DNA of 64,000 nucleotides from Roseihalotalea indica (lineage in GTDB: Bacteria > Bacteroidota > Bacteroidia > Cytophagales > Cyclobacteriaceae): contig NZ_JAINFL010000012.1 of assembly GCF_022458895.1 (NCBI RefSeq), positions 136,393-200,392 on the forward strand. The letters run 5' to 3'. Within the stretch, counting starts at the first letter, position 1, and every line of letters begins with the position of its first letter. The notes below the pieces were generated by a model. It was not told the origin of the DNA, searched no databases, and saw only the letters and a program-made list of their open reading frames with translations. This document shows positions 7,923 through 16,336 of this stretch, piece by piece. Position numbers and translations under genes: made by a program.

Positions 7923-10631
7923 TTATCGGATTTGCTGACCAATACGGAAGTGGAACTCAGGTCCGGGAGGGCGGAAATCCAGACCGGGAATATCAATGGT
8001 GTCAAAGCCATAACCCCAGTCAATACCTAATAACCCAAACGCAGGCATAAAGATACGAGCACCCACCCCAGCTGATTTGTACAAGTCAAAAGGGTTATAC
8101 TTATTAAAGTCAGAGAAGTTATTACCACCCTCAACAAAGCCCAATACATAGATGGTAGCAGCCGGGTTGGGTGAAACCAGATATCGCAGTTCCGCTGAAA
8201 ACTTGTTATAGGCAATACCACCTCGCACACCATCTTCATCAGATGGTTGCAAGCTTTGATCGGGATATCCGCGAAGACCTATAATTTCCTGAGCTACAAC
8301 AAAGCTCTGCCCGGCTAACCCTGATCCACCCAGAGAAAAACGCTCAAAGGGGGTGTTGATCTGGTTGTCTTTGTATGAACCAAAGAAGCCAAAGTGAATA
8401 TTAGTGTTTAATACCAAATTCTTGCCTAGCTGGGTGTAATGCTTGGCATCGAACATCCAACGGTGATATTCTAACCACTTATAACGTTCGGCAGTTTTAT
8501 CCGCGATATCACTACCGGTGATCGGATCGGTGTAATCAAGATCTTGTAGTACGGAAAATGGTGGTGTAAAGCTGGCCTCCAGGGAGATGGAAGAACCCGT
8601 CCGAGGGAACATAGGGTTATCAATACTATTCCGGGCAATGACGTTGGTAAGAGCTAAGTTATTAGAAGTGCCTTTATTAAAGTTGGTGAGTATGGGGTAA
8701 TTGTTGATATCATAAAGGCGATAAACCAACGAATTGCTCATGGTGAAGTAGTCATCCGGCCACTTAAGTCTACGTCCCAGTCCAACACTCAGGTTGGTTA
8801 ATTTAAGGGAGCCTGATACTGAAGAAGTAGGCTGGTAGTATGAATAAGGATTATAGAGGTTTCCTCCGCGCCGCACAATGGTTTTGGATAAACCAATGGT
8901 TAAGTTATTCGGCTTTTTGCCTCCCAGCCAGGGTTCAGCAAAGGTAGCTGAATAGCTCTGGAAGTAACGCCCGTTGGCCTGTACCCGTAATGACAGCTTC
9001 TGACCGTCGCCAATAGGAAGCGGACGCCAGCGGTCAAAGTGGGGGATATTGCGAACCGAGAAGTTGTTGAAGACTAAGCCGAGCGTACCTACAAAACCGT
9101 AGTAACCACCCCAACCACCGGATAGCTCAATCTGGTCGCTAGGCTTCTCTACCAGGCTATATTCAATATCTACTGTACCATCAGCCGGGTTTGGAATAGG
9201 GTTGATGCCAATCTGCTCAGGGTCAAAATAACCTAATTGAGAAAGCTCCCGTTGCGTACGAATCAGGTCGCTACGGCTAAATTTCTGTCCGGGCAGGGTT
9301 CTGATTTCCCGACGGATCACATGATCATTAGTACGGTCATTTCCGGTGATAATGATTTTGCTGATGGTCGCCTGTTCACCTTCGTAGATGCGCATCTCAA
9401 CATCAATGGAGTCTTGATCAATGCGTACTTCTACCGGTTGTACATTGAAGAAAAGATAGCCATTATCCATGTATAGCGAGCTAACATCGTCGCCGGTAGG
9501 GTTGAAATTGAGGCGTTTGTTGAGGTTCTCCATGTCGTACACATCGCCCTTTTCAATGCCTAATACTCGCGCTAATATGTTTTCGTCATATACATAGTTA
9601 CCCGTCCAGATAATGTCGCGGAAGTAGTATTTCTGCCCTTCGTCTACCTCAATATCAACGCTAACGGTATTAGGCCCTGATTTGTATACGCTGTCCGATA
9701 CGATGGCTGCATCACGGTAACCACGGGAGTTATAAAAATCAATGATAGCTTGTTTATCAGTCTTAAAATCGTCACGAATGAATTTGGAACCGTTGAAGAA
9801 ATTCAGCTTAACATGCTCATTAATGTAAGCCTTGAAATCGTCAAGGGAGGCATCTTCCTGTTTGGTAATAAAGTTACCAACCTTCTTAGGCTTGAGGTGA
9901 AGCACTCTGTTAACCAGGTCTTTAACTAACGTGAAACGTACTCGTTCGTTAGTATCTTTCATTTTGCCTTTTAGCTTCTTGCCGCTAATGGCCTCATTTC
10001 CGGTGAAATTTATACGCTTGATCTTTACCTTATCCCCTTTATCTACATCAATATTCAGCGTAATGGCATTGTTCAGTAGGGTATCTTGTTGCTGCTGAAT
10101 GTCTACTTCAACATTCAGGTAACCTTTATCAATAAAGAAATTTTGCACCGTGAGGCGAGTTCGGTTGATCAGAGCCGCATCTACAATTTGTCCTTTAATA
10201 AGAGTCAGATCATCGTTGATCTCACTTTCCTGCGAGCTGTTGACACCTTCTAGCACAATGCGGCTGAGGCGAGGCTTTTCGGCTAAGTTGATGGTAAGGT
10301 AAATTTTGCCATCTTCAATTTTACTGGCTGATATGGAAACATCACCTAAAATACGGCTTTTCCAGAGCTTCTTAATGGCAGAGCTGATCGTTGGACCGGG
10401 TACCCGGATTTTATCACCTACTGACAGGCCAGATAGCGAAATAATCGCGTTGCTATCCAGGCCTTTGTTGCCTGCAACCGTGATCTCGGCAATCTCGTAT
10501 TCCTGAGGGTTTGAGTAGTCTATGGATTGTTGAGGAGTTGGTTGCGTACGTCGGCGCCCTACGCCAATTTGCGAGAACGCTGCCTCCGAGAGGAGGATCA
10601 TAAGAACCAATAAAATTCCTGTCTGCTTCAT
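7923..10631 (-). CDS. bamA: Outer membrane protein assembly factor BamA
   Basis: A 902-residue Omp85 protein, the core of the machine that folds and inserts beta-barrels in the outer membrane. It has a signal peptide (MKQTGILLVLMILLSEAAFS), a series of POTRA domains up to about residue 490 (for example EITVAGNKGLDSNAI, IKRINFTGNEAISGKKL and IIWTGNYVYDENILARV), then the 16-strand barrel with the conserved GLRGYPDQS region of the L6 loop. Its ATG shares one base with the uppS stop (TAATG), indicating translational coupling. The C-terminus is FHFRIGQQIR, so the last residue is Arg rather than the usual aromatic; the reading frame is otherwise intact. Confidence 0.97.
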   Translation of the reverse strand: MKQTGILLVLMILLSEAAFSQIGVGRRRTQPTPQQSIDYSNPQEYEIAEITVAGNKGLDSNAIISLSGLSVGDKIRVPGPTISSAIKKLWKSRILGDVSISASKIEDGKIYLTINLAEKPRLSRIVLEGVNSSQESEINDDLTLIKGQIVDAALINRTRLTVQNFFIDKGYLNVEVDIQQQQDTLLNNAITLNIDVDKGDKVKIKRINFTGNEAISGKKLKGKMKDTNERVRFTLVKDLVNRVLHLKPKKVGNFITKQEDASLDDFKAYINEHVKLNFFNGSKFIRDDFKTDKQAIIDFYNSRGYRDAAIVSDSVYKSGPNTVSVDIEVDEGQKYYFRDIIWTGNYVYDENILARVLGIEKGDVYDMENLNKRLNFNPTGDDVSSLYMDNGYLFFNVQPVEVRIDQDSIDVEMRIYEGEQATISKIIITGNDRTNDHVIRREIRTLPGQKFSRSDLIRTQRELSQLGYFDPEQIGINPIPNPADGTVDIEYSLVEKPSDQIELSGGWGGYYGFVGTLGLVFNNFSVRNIPHFDRWRPLPIGDGQKLSLRVQANGRYFQSYSATFAEPWLGGKKPNNLTIGLSKTIVRRGGNLYNPYSYYQPTSSVSGSLKLTNLSVGLGRRLKWPDDYFTMSNSLVYRLYDINNYPILTNFNKGTSNNLALTNVIARNSIDNPMFPRTGSSISLEASFTPPFSVLQDLDYTDPITGSDIADKTAERYKWLEYHRWMFDAKHYTQLGKNLVLNTNIHFGFFGSYKDNQINTPFERFSLGGSGLAGQSFVVAQEIIGLRGYPDQSLQPSDEDGVRGGIAYNKFSAELRYLVSPNPAATIYVLGFVEGGNNFSDFNKYNPFDLYKSAGVGARIFMPAFGLLGIDWGYGFDTIDIPGLDFRPPGPEFHFRIGQQIR

Positions 10632-11368
10632 TACGGTTTTACTTGCTCACTGAGTTTACCAAATCTTCGCTCACGTTGCTGGTATTCGACGATCGCTTCG
10701 TGCAAATGCCCTCGCCGGAAGTCCGGCCATAATAACGGAGTAATGTATAATTCCGTATAGGCAATCTGCCAAAGCAGAAAGTTACTGATCCGCATTTCCC
10801 CACTCGTACGAATCAGTAATTCGGGGTCGGGGATGCCGCGGGTAGTCAATTGATCAGCTATCATTTGTTGGTCAATGTCTTCAATCTCCAGTTGCCCGTC
10901 TTGCGCCATTTTGGCGATATTTTTGACGGCCTGCATAATTTCCCAGCGGCCACTGTAGTTGAGGGCCAGTATTAACGTTAAACCGTCATTGCCCCGGGTA
11001 AGTTCGATGGCCTCCTGAAGTTTGTTATTACAGCGGTTGGGTAGCTGATCTACATTTCCAATAGACTGCAAACGGACGTTATTTTTCATTAACGTCTCAA
11101 CCTCGTTACTAATTGTGGTTACCAGCAATTGCATGAGGGCTTCTATCTCCAGCCGGGGTCGGCCCCAGTTTTCGGTAGAGAAGGCATATAAGGTGAGATA
11201 CTCAATACCAAGTTCAGCACATCCTTCGGTCACTTCACGCACTGCCTCAATGGCATTACGGTGGCCAAATACTCTTTCTGCACCTTTTTTCTTCGCCCAG
11301 CGTCCATTACCATCCATAATAACGGCAATGTGTTTGGGCAAATTGCTGACGTCAATTTTTTCTTTCAT
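10631..11368 (-). CDS. uppS: Undecaprenyl diphosphate synthase (isoprenyl transferase)
   Basis: This cis-prenyltransferase builds the C55 lipid carrier used for peptidoglycan and surface polysaccharide. I take the start at 11368 (MKEKID), giving 245 residues, the normal family length; the frame also opens 12 codons earlier without family resemblance. Hallmarks are HIAVIMDGNGRWAKKKG with catalytic Asp19, YAFSTENWGRP, and the C-terminal RTSGEMRISNFLLWQ with ELYITPLLWPDF. It is the first gene of uppS-bamA-skp-skp, linking the lipid carrier supply with outer-membrane assembly, an order frequent in Bacteroidota. Confidence 0.96.
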   Translation of the reverse strand: MKEKIDVSNLPKHIAVIMDGNGRWAKKKGAERVFGHRNAIEAVREVTEGCAELGIEYLTLYAFSTENWGRPRLEIEALMQLLVTTISNEVETLMKNNVRLQSIGNVDQLPNRCNNKLQEAIELTRGNDGLTLILALNYSGRWEIMQAVKNIAKMAQDGQLEIEDIDQQMIADQLTTRGIPDPELLIRTSGEMRISNFLLWQIAYTELYITPLLWPDFRRGHLHEAIVEYQQRERRFGKLSEQVKP

Positions 11369-11483
11369 GCTACACGGGTCGCGAAAACAATTGGCAAGGT
11401 ACAAAAATTAGATGATTAGTCACTAGTATTCCGCATGAGTTCATCATTGAGGAACCAAAGGGAATACATTGATCAGGAATGGG

Positions 11484-12071
11484 TTAGAGAGAGGGGCGAC
11501 AGCCGGCAAAACTTTTCCGGTGCCAGGGAGTAATGCCATGCTCCTGAATAGCCAAACGGTGGGCGTTGGTAGGGTAACCCACGTTCCGCTCCCACCCGTA
11601 TTGGGGATATTTTTGGGCTAACTTTTGCATCAATATATCGCGGTGAGTTTTAGCCAAAACCGAAGCGGCAGCGATAGAATAATACAGGCTATCCCCTTTG
11701 ATAACGCACTCGTGGGGTGTAAAAGGATACGGCTGAAACCGGTTTCCATCCACCAAAATTAGCTCAGGGCGCAGTTTTAGCTGATCTAAAGCCAGATGCA
11801 TGGCCAGAAAAGAGGCGTTCAAAATATTAATCTCATCAATCTGCTGATTGCTGACCTCGGCTACTGCATAGGCCAGGGCATGTTGCTGTATTTCTTCGCG
11901 TAACTGCAGCCGTTGACGAGCCGATATTTTCTTGGAATCAGTAAGATACGGATGTGTGAAATCTTTCGGTAAAATGACAGCCGCAGCCACCACCGGACCC
12001 GCCAGGCACCCTCGTCCGACTTCGTCACAACCTGCCTCAATCAGGTCAGTCGTGAATGCACTTTTTAACAT
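11484..12071 (-). CDS. rnhB: Ribonuclease HII
   Basis: A 195-residue type 2 RNase H that removes ribonucleotides and RNA from RNA/DNA hybrids. The N-terminal GCDEVGRGCLAGPVVAAAV holds the first catalytic Asp-Glu pair (D16, E17) and the substrate-reading GRG motif. ELILVDGNRF supplies another catalytic Asp, and SIAAASVLAKTHRD and the C-terminal YGWERNVGYPTNAH are diagnostic. Length is typical. It lies 115 bases upstream of uppS on the same strand and may share its transcript. Confidence 0.96.
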   Translation of the reverse strand: MLKSAFTTDLIEAGCDEVGRGCLAGPVVAAAVILPKDFTHPYLTDSKKISARQRLQLREEIQQHALAYAVAEVSNQQIDEINILNASFLAMHLALDQLKLRPELILVDGNRFQPYPFTPHECVIKGDSLYYSIAAASVLAKTHRDILMQKLAQKYPQYGWERNVGYPTNAHRLAIQEHGITPWHRKSFAGCRPSL

Positions 12072-12074
12072 TTT

Positions 12075-12200
12075 TTAACAGAGTGATTGGATTGTGGGAT
12101 AGCTAAATTGCTGATTGTTGAATTGCTTTCTTCAGATGGTAAGTAATGGCTCGCCGCTTCCTGCCTCCATTATCCAATCCCTAAAGCCTAACACTCAAAA
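12075..12200. repeat. Word-like intergenic repeat (copy between rnhB and DUF3347 gene)
   Basis: The gap is made of short recurring words such as ATTGCTGATTGTTGAATTGC and GCTTCCTGCCTCC. The same words appear around 25405-25440 (inverse orientation) and 41645-41900. They look like a dispersed, degenerate non-coding repeat family and not like a coding or promoter sequence. Confidence 0.55.
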
Positions 12201-12204
12201 CTCA

Positions 12205-12729
12205 TTAATACGTTAGCGTTTCTTCTACCTTGCCACATTGCAACATTTCATCGCCAAAATAGGGATTTCGGATTTCTTTGGCGCTGCTAAGCCAGTAAGC
12301 ACCTCGATTGCTAAAGGCCATAGGGCAGTATTGCTTATATAAGGTGCGCTCTTTGCCATTTCGGGTTTCTACAAAATCATACAGGTGCACAGAAAGGCTA
12401 TCAAAATAGGCGCGTTGAGTATCAATATCGAGGGCCGCAGCAATGTGTTTGGCGCTTTGTTGTATTTCCATCATGTTGGTTGCATCAATTACTTCCAGCA
12501 TGCTGGTAGCTTTGGCCTGTGCTTCCTGTGCATTAGAGGCTACCAGGGCATCTTTTAGTAAAAGGTAACCATCCACTACATCGGTCAGGCTTTGCTCTTC
12601 TGAACTTGGAGCTTCTACCGCCGCCACATTAGTATTAGATGCAGTTCCAGTCTCTTGCGTAGGACTATTGCAGGCAAAAAAGGTAATAAGACAGGCTAGA
12701 CAAAGTAGTTTGGTGTTATTAGAAAACAT
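12205..12729 (-). CDS. DUF3347-domain lipoprotein
   Basis: A 174-residue exported protein with a lipobox Cys at about residue 20 (TFFAC). The rest is one DUF3347 domain: VDGYLLLKDALVASNAQEAQ, a helical middle, and a C-terminal part with the motifs YKQYCPMAF, YWLSS and NPYFGDEMLQCGKV. The same domain forms the C-terminus of the CusB-like adaptor just upstream, where the matching motifs are QHCPMAD, DWLSV and NPYYGDMMLTCG. The paired Cys and Met (CPM, MLxCG) suggest copper binding, which fits its place as last gene of a metal-efflux operon. That role is inferred. It starts 13 bases after the adaptor stop. Confidence 0.88.
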   Translation of the reverse strand: MFSNNTKLLCLACLITFFACNSPTQETGTASNTNVAAVEAPSSEEQSLTDVVDGYLLLKDALVASNAQEAQAKATSMLEVIDATNMMEIQQSAKHIAAALDIDTQRAYFDSLSVHLYDFVETRNGKERTLYKQYCPMAFSNRGAYWLSSAKEIRNPYFGDEMLQCGKVEETLTY

Positions 12730-12742
12730 CGGTTATAATTAT

Positions 12743-14557
12743 TTATGGGTTAATAATAGAAGATACATTACCACAGGTAAGCATCATATCTCCGTAGTAC
12801 GGATTTTTTACCGCTTCGGATACGCTAAGCCAGTCGGCACCCTCATCGTTATCGGCCATAGGGCAGTGTTGTACATATAATGGCTGATCAGTACCGAAGG
12901 CCCGCACTAACATAATCATTTCTGAGGAAAGTGGTTTAAAGTGACGACGTTGTGTATCAACTTTGCTAGCTGACTGAAGTGTTTGCGCATGATTTAACAG
13001 GGCTGATTGATGTTCTTTCCAAAAAGTTGCTGCTTCTCCGGCAAGAGCTTGAGTATCAATCTGACTGAATCGGGAAACCAGGGTTTGAGCCTGCTTTTGA
13101 GCGGTAGCCGCATCAGAGGCCACTAGCGCGTCTTTCATGGCTAAATAAGGTAGTAACAGTTGCTGCATCTGCTCTCGAAAGGCTGATGGCAGGGAAGCGG
13201 TAAAATCGGGCGTAGTGTTTTCTTCTTCATCAAGTTCTACCAGCGTAGCTTGCTGGGCGGGTAGGGCTGCTTCCCGGTTCATCATGCTGGATTTGTTGTT
13301 CAACTGGGCCGCGGCATCTACCGTAAAAGCCCCATTGGTCACCACCGCGTCTCCTTCCTTCAAACCATTTTCCACAATATACTGATCGCCTAACGAAGGC
13401 CCTAAGGCTATTTCACGCATTTCGTAAGTTGGAACGGTGGTGTTATTCACTTTTATATACACAATAGATCGTGGGCCAGTCCAGAGTACGGCAGATTTAG
13501 GAACCACCATGGAGTTGTCGCCGCTGGCAGGTTGTTCGCCGCCGATCACCGTACCCTGGGCAAACATTTTGGGTTTTAGCTGATGATGAGAGTTATCTAC
13601 TTCGGTACGTACCAAAGCTACGCGGGTTTGAGGGTGAATGAACGGATCTACAAACGTGATTTTACCGGTAAACGTACGGGCAGGATAAGCGGCTACCGTA
13701 AATCGGATACTGTCCCCTTCGCTGAGCCAGGCCAGTTGATTTTCATATACTTCAAATACCGCCCACACCTCATCCAGGTTGGCTACGGTAAAGAACGGAG
13801 TGCCCTCCTGCACATGACCGCCGGTTTCCACGTTAATCTCAGAAACCCGTCCGGCTACATCTGCCCGGATCGGCCAGTTGGTAATGATCTCACCCTCATC
13901 AATAATTCGCTGAATCTGACGATCAGAGAGCTTCCATAACTTTAGCTTTCGCTTGGCAGCGGATAATAATGTTGGATTGGTGTCGCTCAGGCGAGCCGCT
14001 TCCAGTAATTCACGTTGGGCCGTTACCAGCGGAGGAGAGTAAACGTAGGCAATGATCTGCCCTCGCTCTACCGCTTGTCCTTCGTAGGTAATGAGCATCT
14101 GCTCAACCCGCCCCGGAAAATGAGCGGTCTGCCGACGAATTTGCTGCTCATTCACCTCAATCTTGCCATTCAATGACAATTTCCGTTCCGGGTGCTGCCG
14201 GGTAACTGGGGTAGTTTGCACGTTGGCCAAACGAACGGCGTTTTCAGACATCACTAGTTGATAGGGAGAGGACTCTTCGGTTTGTTCCTGAGCCAGCGGG
14301 ATTAAATCCATGCCGCAAATGGGACAGTCGCCGGGTTCATTCTGACGGATTTGAGGGTGCATAGAGCAGGTCCAGATTTCGACTGTGCCTGCTTCAGCAT
14401 GTTCATCCGAAGCGGTCATAGAAGAATCGTGCATGTGACCTGTCTCCATAGTCTCGGCGGTAGGTTCCGGGCGGGAACCAAATACCAGCCAGCCACTGAT
14501 AATGCCGATCAGCAACACCAGGGCGTATCGTAATATCGTTTTCTGTTTCAGTCTCAT
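12743..14557 (-). CDS. cusB: CusB-like efflux RND periplasmic adaptor with metal-binding and DUF3347 domains
   Basis: The 604-residue membrane-fusion protein bridges the CusA pump and the TolC-like outer channel and may pass metal to them. An N-terminal anchor (residues 8-26) is followed by a Met/His-rich linker and a heavy-metal-binding domain at about 60-88 (WTCSMHPQ, CPICGMDL). The barrel-sandwich, hairpin and beta-barrel domains follow (RRQTAHFPGRVEQML, VYSPPLVTAQREL, DLDEVWAVFEVYE-type motifs). The C-terminal 150 residues are a DUF3347 domain. The ATG overlaps the preceding stop by 4 bases. Copper or silver is the likely substrate from the Met/Cys chemistry; zinc or cobalt cannot be excluded. 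Confidence 0.93.
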   Translation of the reverse strand: MRLKQKTILRYALVLLIGIISGWLVFGSRPEPTAETMETGHMHDSSMTASDEHAEAGTVEIWTCSMHPQIRQNEPGDCPICGMDLIPLAQEQTEESSPYQLVMSENAVRLANVQTTPVTRQHPERKLSLNGKIEVNEQQIRRQTAHFPGRVEQMLITYEGQAVERGQIIAYVYSPPLVTAQRELLEAARLSDTNPTLLSAAKRKLKLWKLSDRQIQRIIDEGEIITNWPIRADVAGRVSEINVETGGHVQEGTPFFTVANLDEVWAVFEVYENQLAWLSEGDSIRFTVAAYPARTFTGKITFVDPFIHPQTRVALVRTEVDNSHHQLKPKMFAQGTVIGGEQPASGDNSMVVPKSAVLWTGPRSIVYIKVNNTTVPTYEMREIALGPSLGDQYIVENGLKEGDAVVTNGAFTVDAAAQLNNKSSMMNREAALPAQQATLVELDEEENTTPDFTASLPSAFREQMQQLLLPYLAMKDALVASDAATAQKQAQTLVSRFSQIDTQALAGEAATFWKEHQSALLNHAQTLQSASKVDTQRRHFKPLSSEMIMLVRAFGTDQPLYVQHCPMADNDEGADWLSVSEAVKNPYYGDMMLTCGNVSSIINP

Positions 14558-15807
14558 AAGTCAGTCTCTTTAGTAAAGTGATTGGTGGGCATCCAAGCTG
14601 TCCGAATTTCGGAAGTAGAATCGCTAGCATGAGTCCAGGCGAAATACAGGCGGTCATCAGCCTGAGCCATAATGGGAAACCCGCTGGAGCGAGATGACTG
14701 CGTTGTTGCCAGCGTCATGGGTTGGCCCTTAGTACCGTCATCATACACCGATATCAGTCGGATAGTGGCACCATTTCCGGTATTTTCCATCCAGCTAACC
14801 ACCGCAGTATGGGCATCAACCAGTTCAATATCTACGCGACCCAGAGGTTTCTGCTCGTCTACTCGAACCGGCTCGCCAAAGGCCTTTCCTCCGTCTTTAG
14901 AAAACACCACCTGAACCTTGGGCATTTCCTGAGCAGCGGTAAACCAGGCTACCGCTACGTTCTGATTCTGAGCACAAATAGCCGGGCCATTCACCGGGCA
15001 GCCGGCAATCTGCCAGTTATCGTTATGCAAAGGTTGTGGCTCAGACCAGCCCGAAGCGGTTTTTCGTACTACATAAATATCCCGAACTTCATCTTCGGTG
15101 CGGTTCCGGTAAACGATTACGGCTCCCTCGCCAGTCAGGGCCGCATCGGTCTGGCAGCAATCGCAAACCCGGTCGTCCAGTTGAGTGCCGGGTACGGTGG
15201 TGCCGGTAGGAGTGATGATGTTGGCAAACAGGTTCATGGCACCATCTTCCTGCTGGGTATTTCGGCCATCCAGCCAAACCGAGAGAATTTCTTCCGACGA
15301 AAGCGGGAGTAGGGTCACAAAGCCATGCTCCGCCGCCTTACCATCCTGATGCAGCACAAACGAGTCGTCCCAATGTTCCTGCGAATGGGGTGATAGGGCT
15401 ACCTGAACATCGTAATCGTACGTGCCCTCAGCGCTTTTTTGAAGCCAGTGAGCAGCTGCAAAGGCGTCGGTGACGGCCATAGAGGGAAAATCGGCCCAGT
15501 TTACAAACCAGTTATCTCCCTGAGCAATGGTCTGCGGTGAACTCCACTGCTCATCCTGCCAGGCAGCATAACGCAATTCGTGCCCACTTTCTACCTCCTC
15601 CACCCACGAGAGATAAACCTGACCCGATGGGTCAACAAAGAGGTTAGGCTCACCACTGGCTACGGATGCCGGGGAGAGTACCTGCTTGACCGGTACTTCC
15701 TGGGAAGTGGTATCGTCGATTGCACTCTCGGAAGTTTCGGGTGGGCTTTGACAACCGAAAGCAAGTGTAATCCCGCTTAGTATGAATAAGTAGGTGCAAC
15801 GGATCAT
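14554..15807 (-). CDS. Sialidase-fold (BNR/Asp-box) lipoprotein in the metal operon
   Basis: A 417-residue lipoprotein (lipobox LAFGC near residue 19) predicted to be a six-bladed beta-propeller. Repeats of the form YLSWVEE, AVAWFTAAQ, AVVSWMEN and YFAWTHA mark the blades, and one Asp-box is clear (SKDGGKAFGEP, about residue 300). A Cys cluster CDCC near residue 215, in DDRVCDCCQTDAAL, is a striking potential metal site. I see no set of sialidase catalytic residues, so enzyme activity is doubtful. It overlaps both neighbours by 4 bases, so it is made together with the efflux parts; a periplasmic metal-sensing or metal-trafficking role is inference. Confidence 0.75.
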   Translation of the reverse strand: MIRCTYLFILSGITLAFGCQSPPETSESAIDDTTSQEVPVKQVLSPASVASGEPNLFVDPSGQVYLSWVEEVESGHELRYAAWQDEQWSSPQTIAQGDNWFVNWADFPSMAVTDAFAAAHWLQKSAEGTYDYDVQVALSPHSQEHWDDSFVLHQDGKAAEHGFVTLLPLSSEEILSVWLDGRNTQQEDGAMNLFANIITPTGTTVPGTQLDDRVCDCCQTDAALTGEGAVIVYRNRTEDEVRDIYVVRKTASGWSEPQPLHNDNWQIAGCPVNGPAICAQNQNVAVAWFTAAQEMPKVQVVFSKDGGKAFGEPVRVDEQKPLGRVDIELVDAHTAVVSWMENTGNGATIRLISVYDDGTKGQPMTLATTQSSRSSGFPIMAQADDRLYFAWTHASDSTSEIRTAWMPTNHFTKETDL

Positions 15808-16334
15808 AGATTTTTCAAATGATTAATAGTTTCCGACTGATTCCAGGGGCGACTCCCTATGACGGTTTCAACTAACTCGCCTTCTTCATTAATCAGGAAG
15901 GTAGTGGGGATGGAGTAGATATTCAGGTTCTCCAGCGGGGTTTTAGTATGCACAAACTGAAAGCTGAAGTCGCGCTGCCCGGCAAAGGTTTTGATCTTAT
16001 CAAGTTCTTCGTAAGACGCTGCCAGGAACACATAGTCTTCCCCTAATTGTTCAGATGCTTGTTGCATGGAAGGCATCTCCACAATGCAGGGCTTACACCA
16101 GGTGGCCCAGAAATTCAGAAATACCTTCTTCCCCCGCAGCGATTCCCAAGAGATAGTATTGCCTTCCAAATCAGTAAGTTCAATAGAAGAAACGTCAATC
16201 TCCGCAGAGGTCGCTGCTTCGGCAACTTCTGCCTCGCTGACTTCGGTTTCAGCCTTTTCAGTTGATTGATCGGGACGGGAACAGGCCGTTGCCATCAGAG
16301 AGAATGAGAAAATGGTGATGAGATAGTAATTCAT
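15804..16334 (-). CDS. TlpA-family thioredoxin-like lipoprotein
   Basis: A 176-residue periplasm-facing thiol-disulfide reductase. The frame opens much further upstream inside the permease gene, but the ATG at 16334 lies two bases after the permease stop and begins a proper lipoprotein signal (lipobox LMATAC), so I take that start. The thioredoxin fold has the redox motif WATWCKPC and the cis-Pro region IYSIPTTFLINEEGELV. The LEGNTISWESLRGKKVFLNFWA start is typical of TlpA/ResA. In this operon it probably keeps Cys residues of metal proteins (CDCC lipoprotein, CusB, DUF3347) reduced, which is inference from context. Confidence 0.93.
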   Translation of the reverse strand: MNYYLITIFSFSLMATACSRPDQSTEKAETEVSEAEVAEAATSAEIDVSSIELTDLEGNTISWESLRGKKVFLNFWATWCKPCIVEMPSMQQASEQLGEDYVFLAASYEELDKIKTFAGQRDFSFQFVHTKTPLENLNIYSIPTTFLINEEGELVETVIGSRPWNQSETINHLKNL

Positions 16335-16336
16335 AA

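Noticed and set aside
14722..15312. 196-codon plus-strand frame
   Set aside because: Antisense to the well-supported propeller lipoprotein gene; no recognisable domain.
14554..15807. Functional sialidase
   Set aside because: Only one clear Asp-box and no visible Arg triad or nucleophile Tyr; context is metal efflux.
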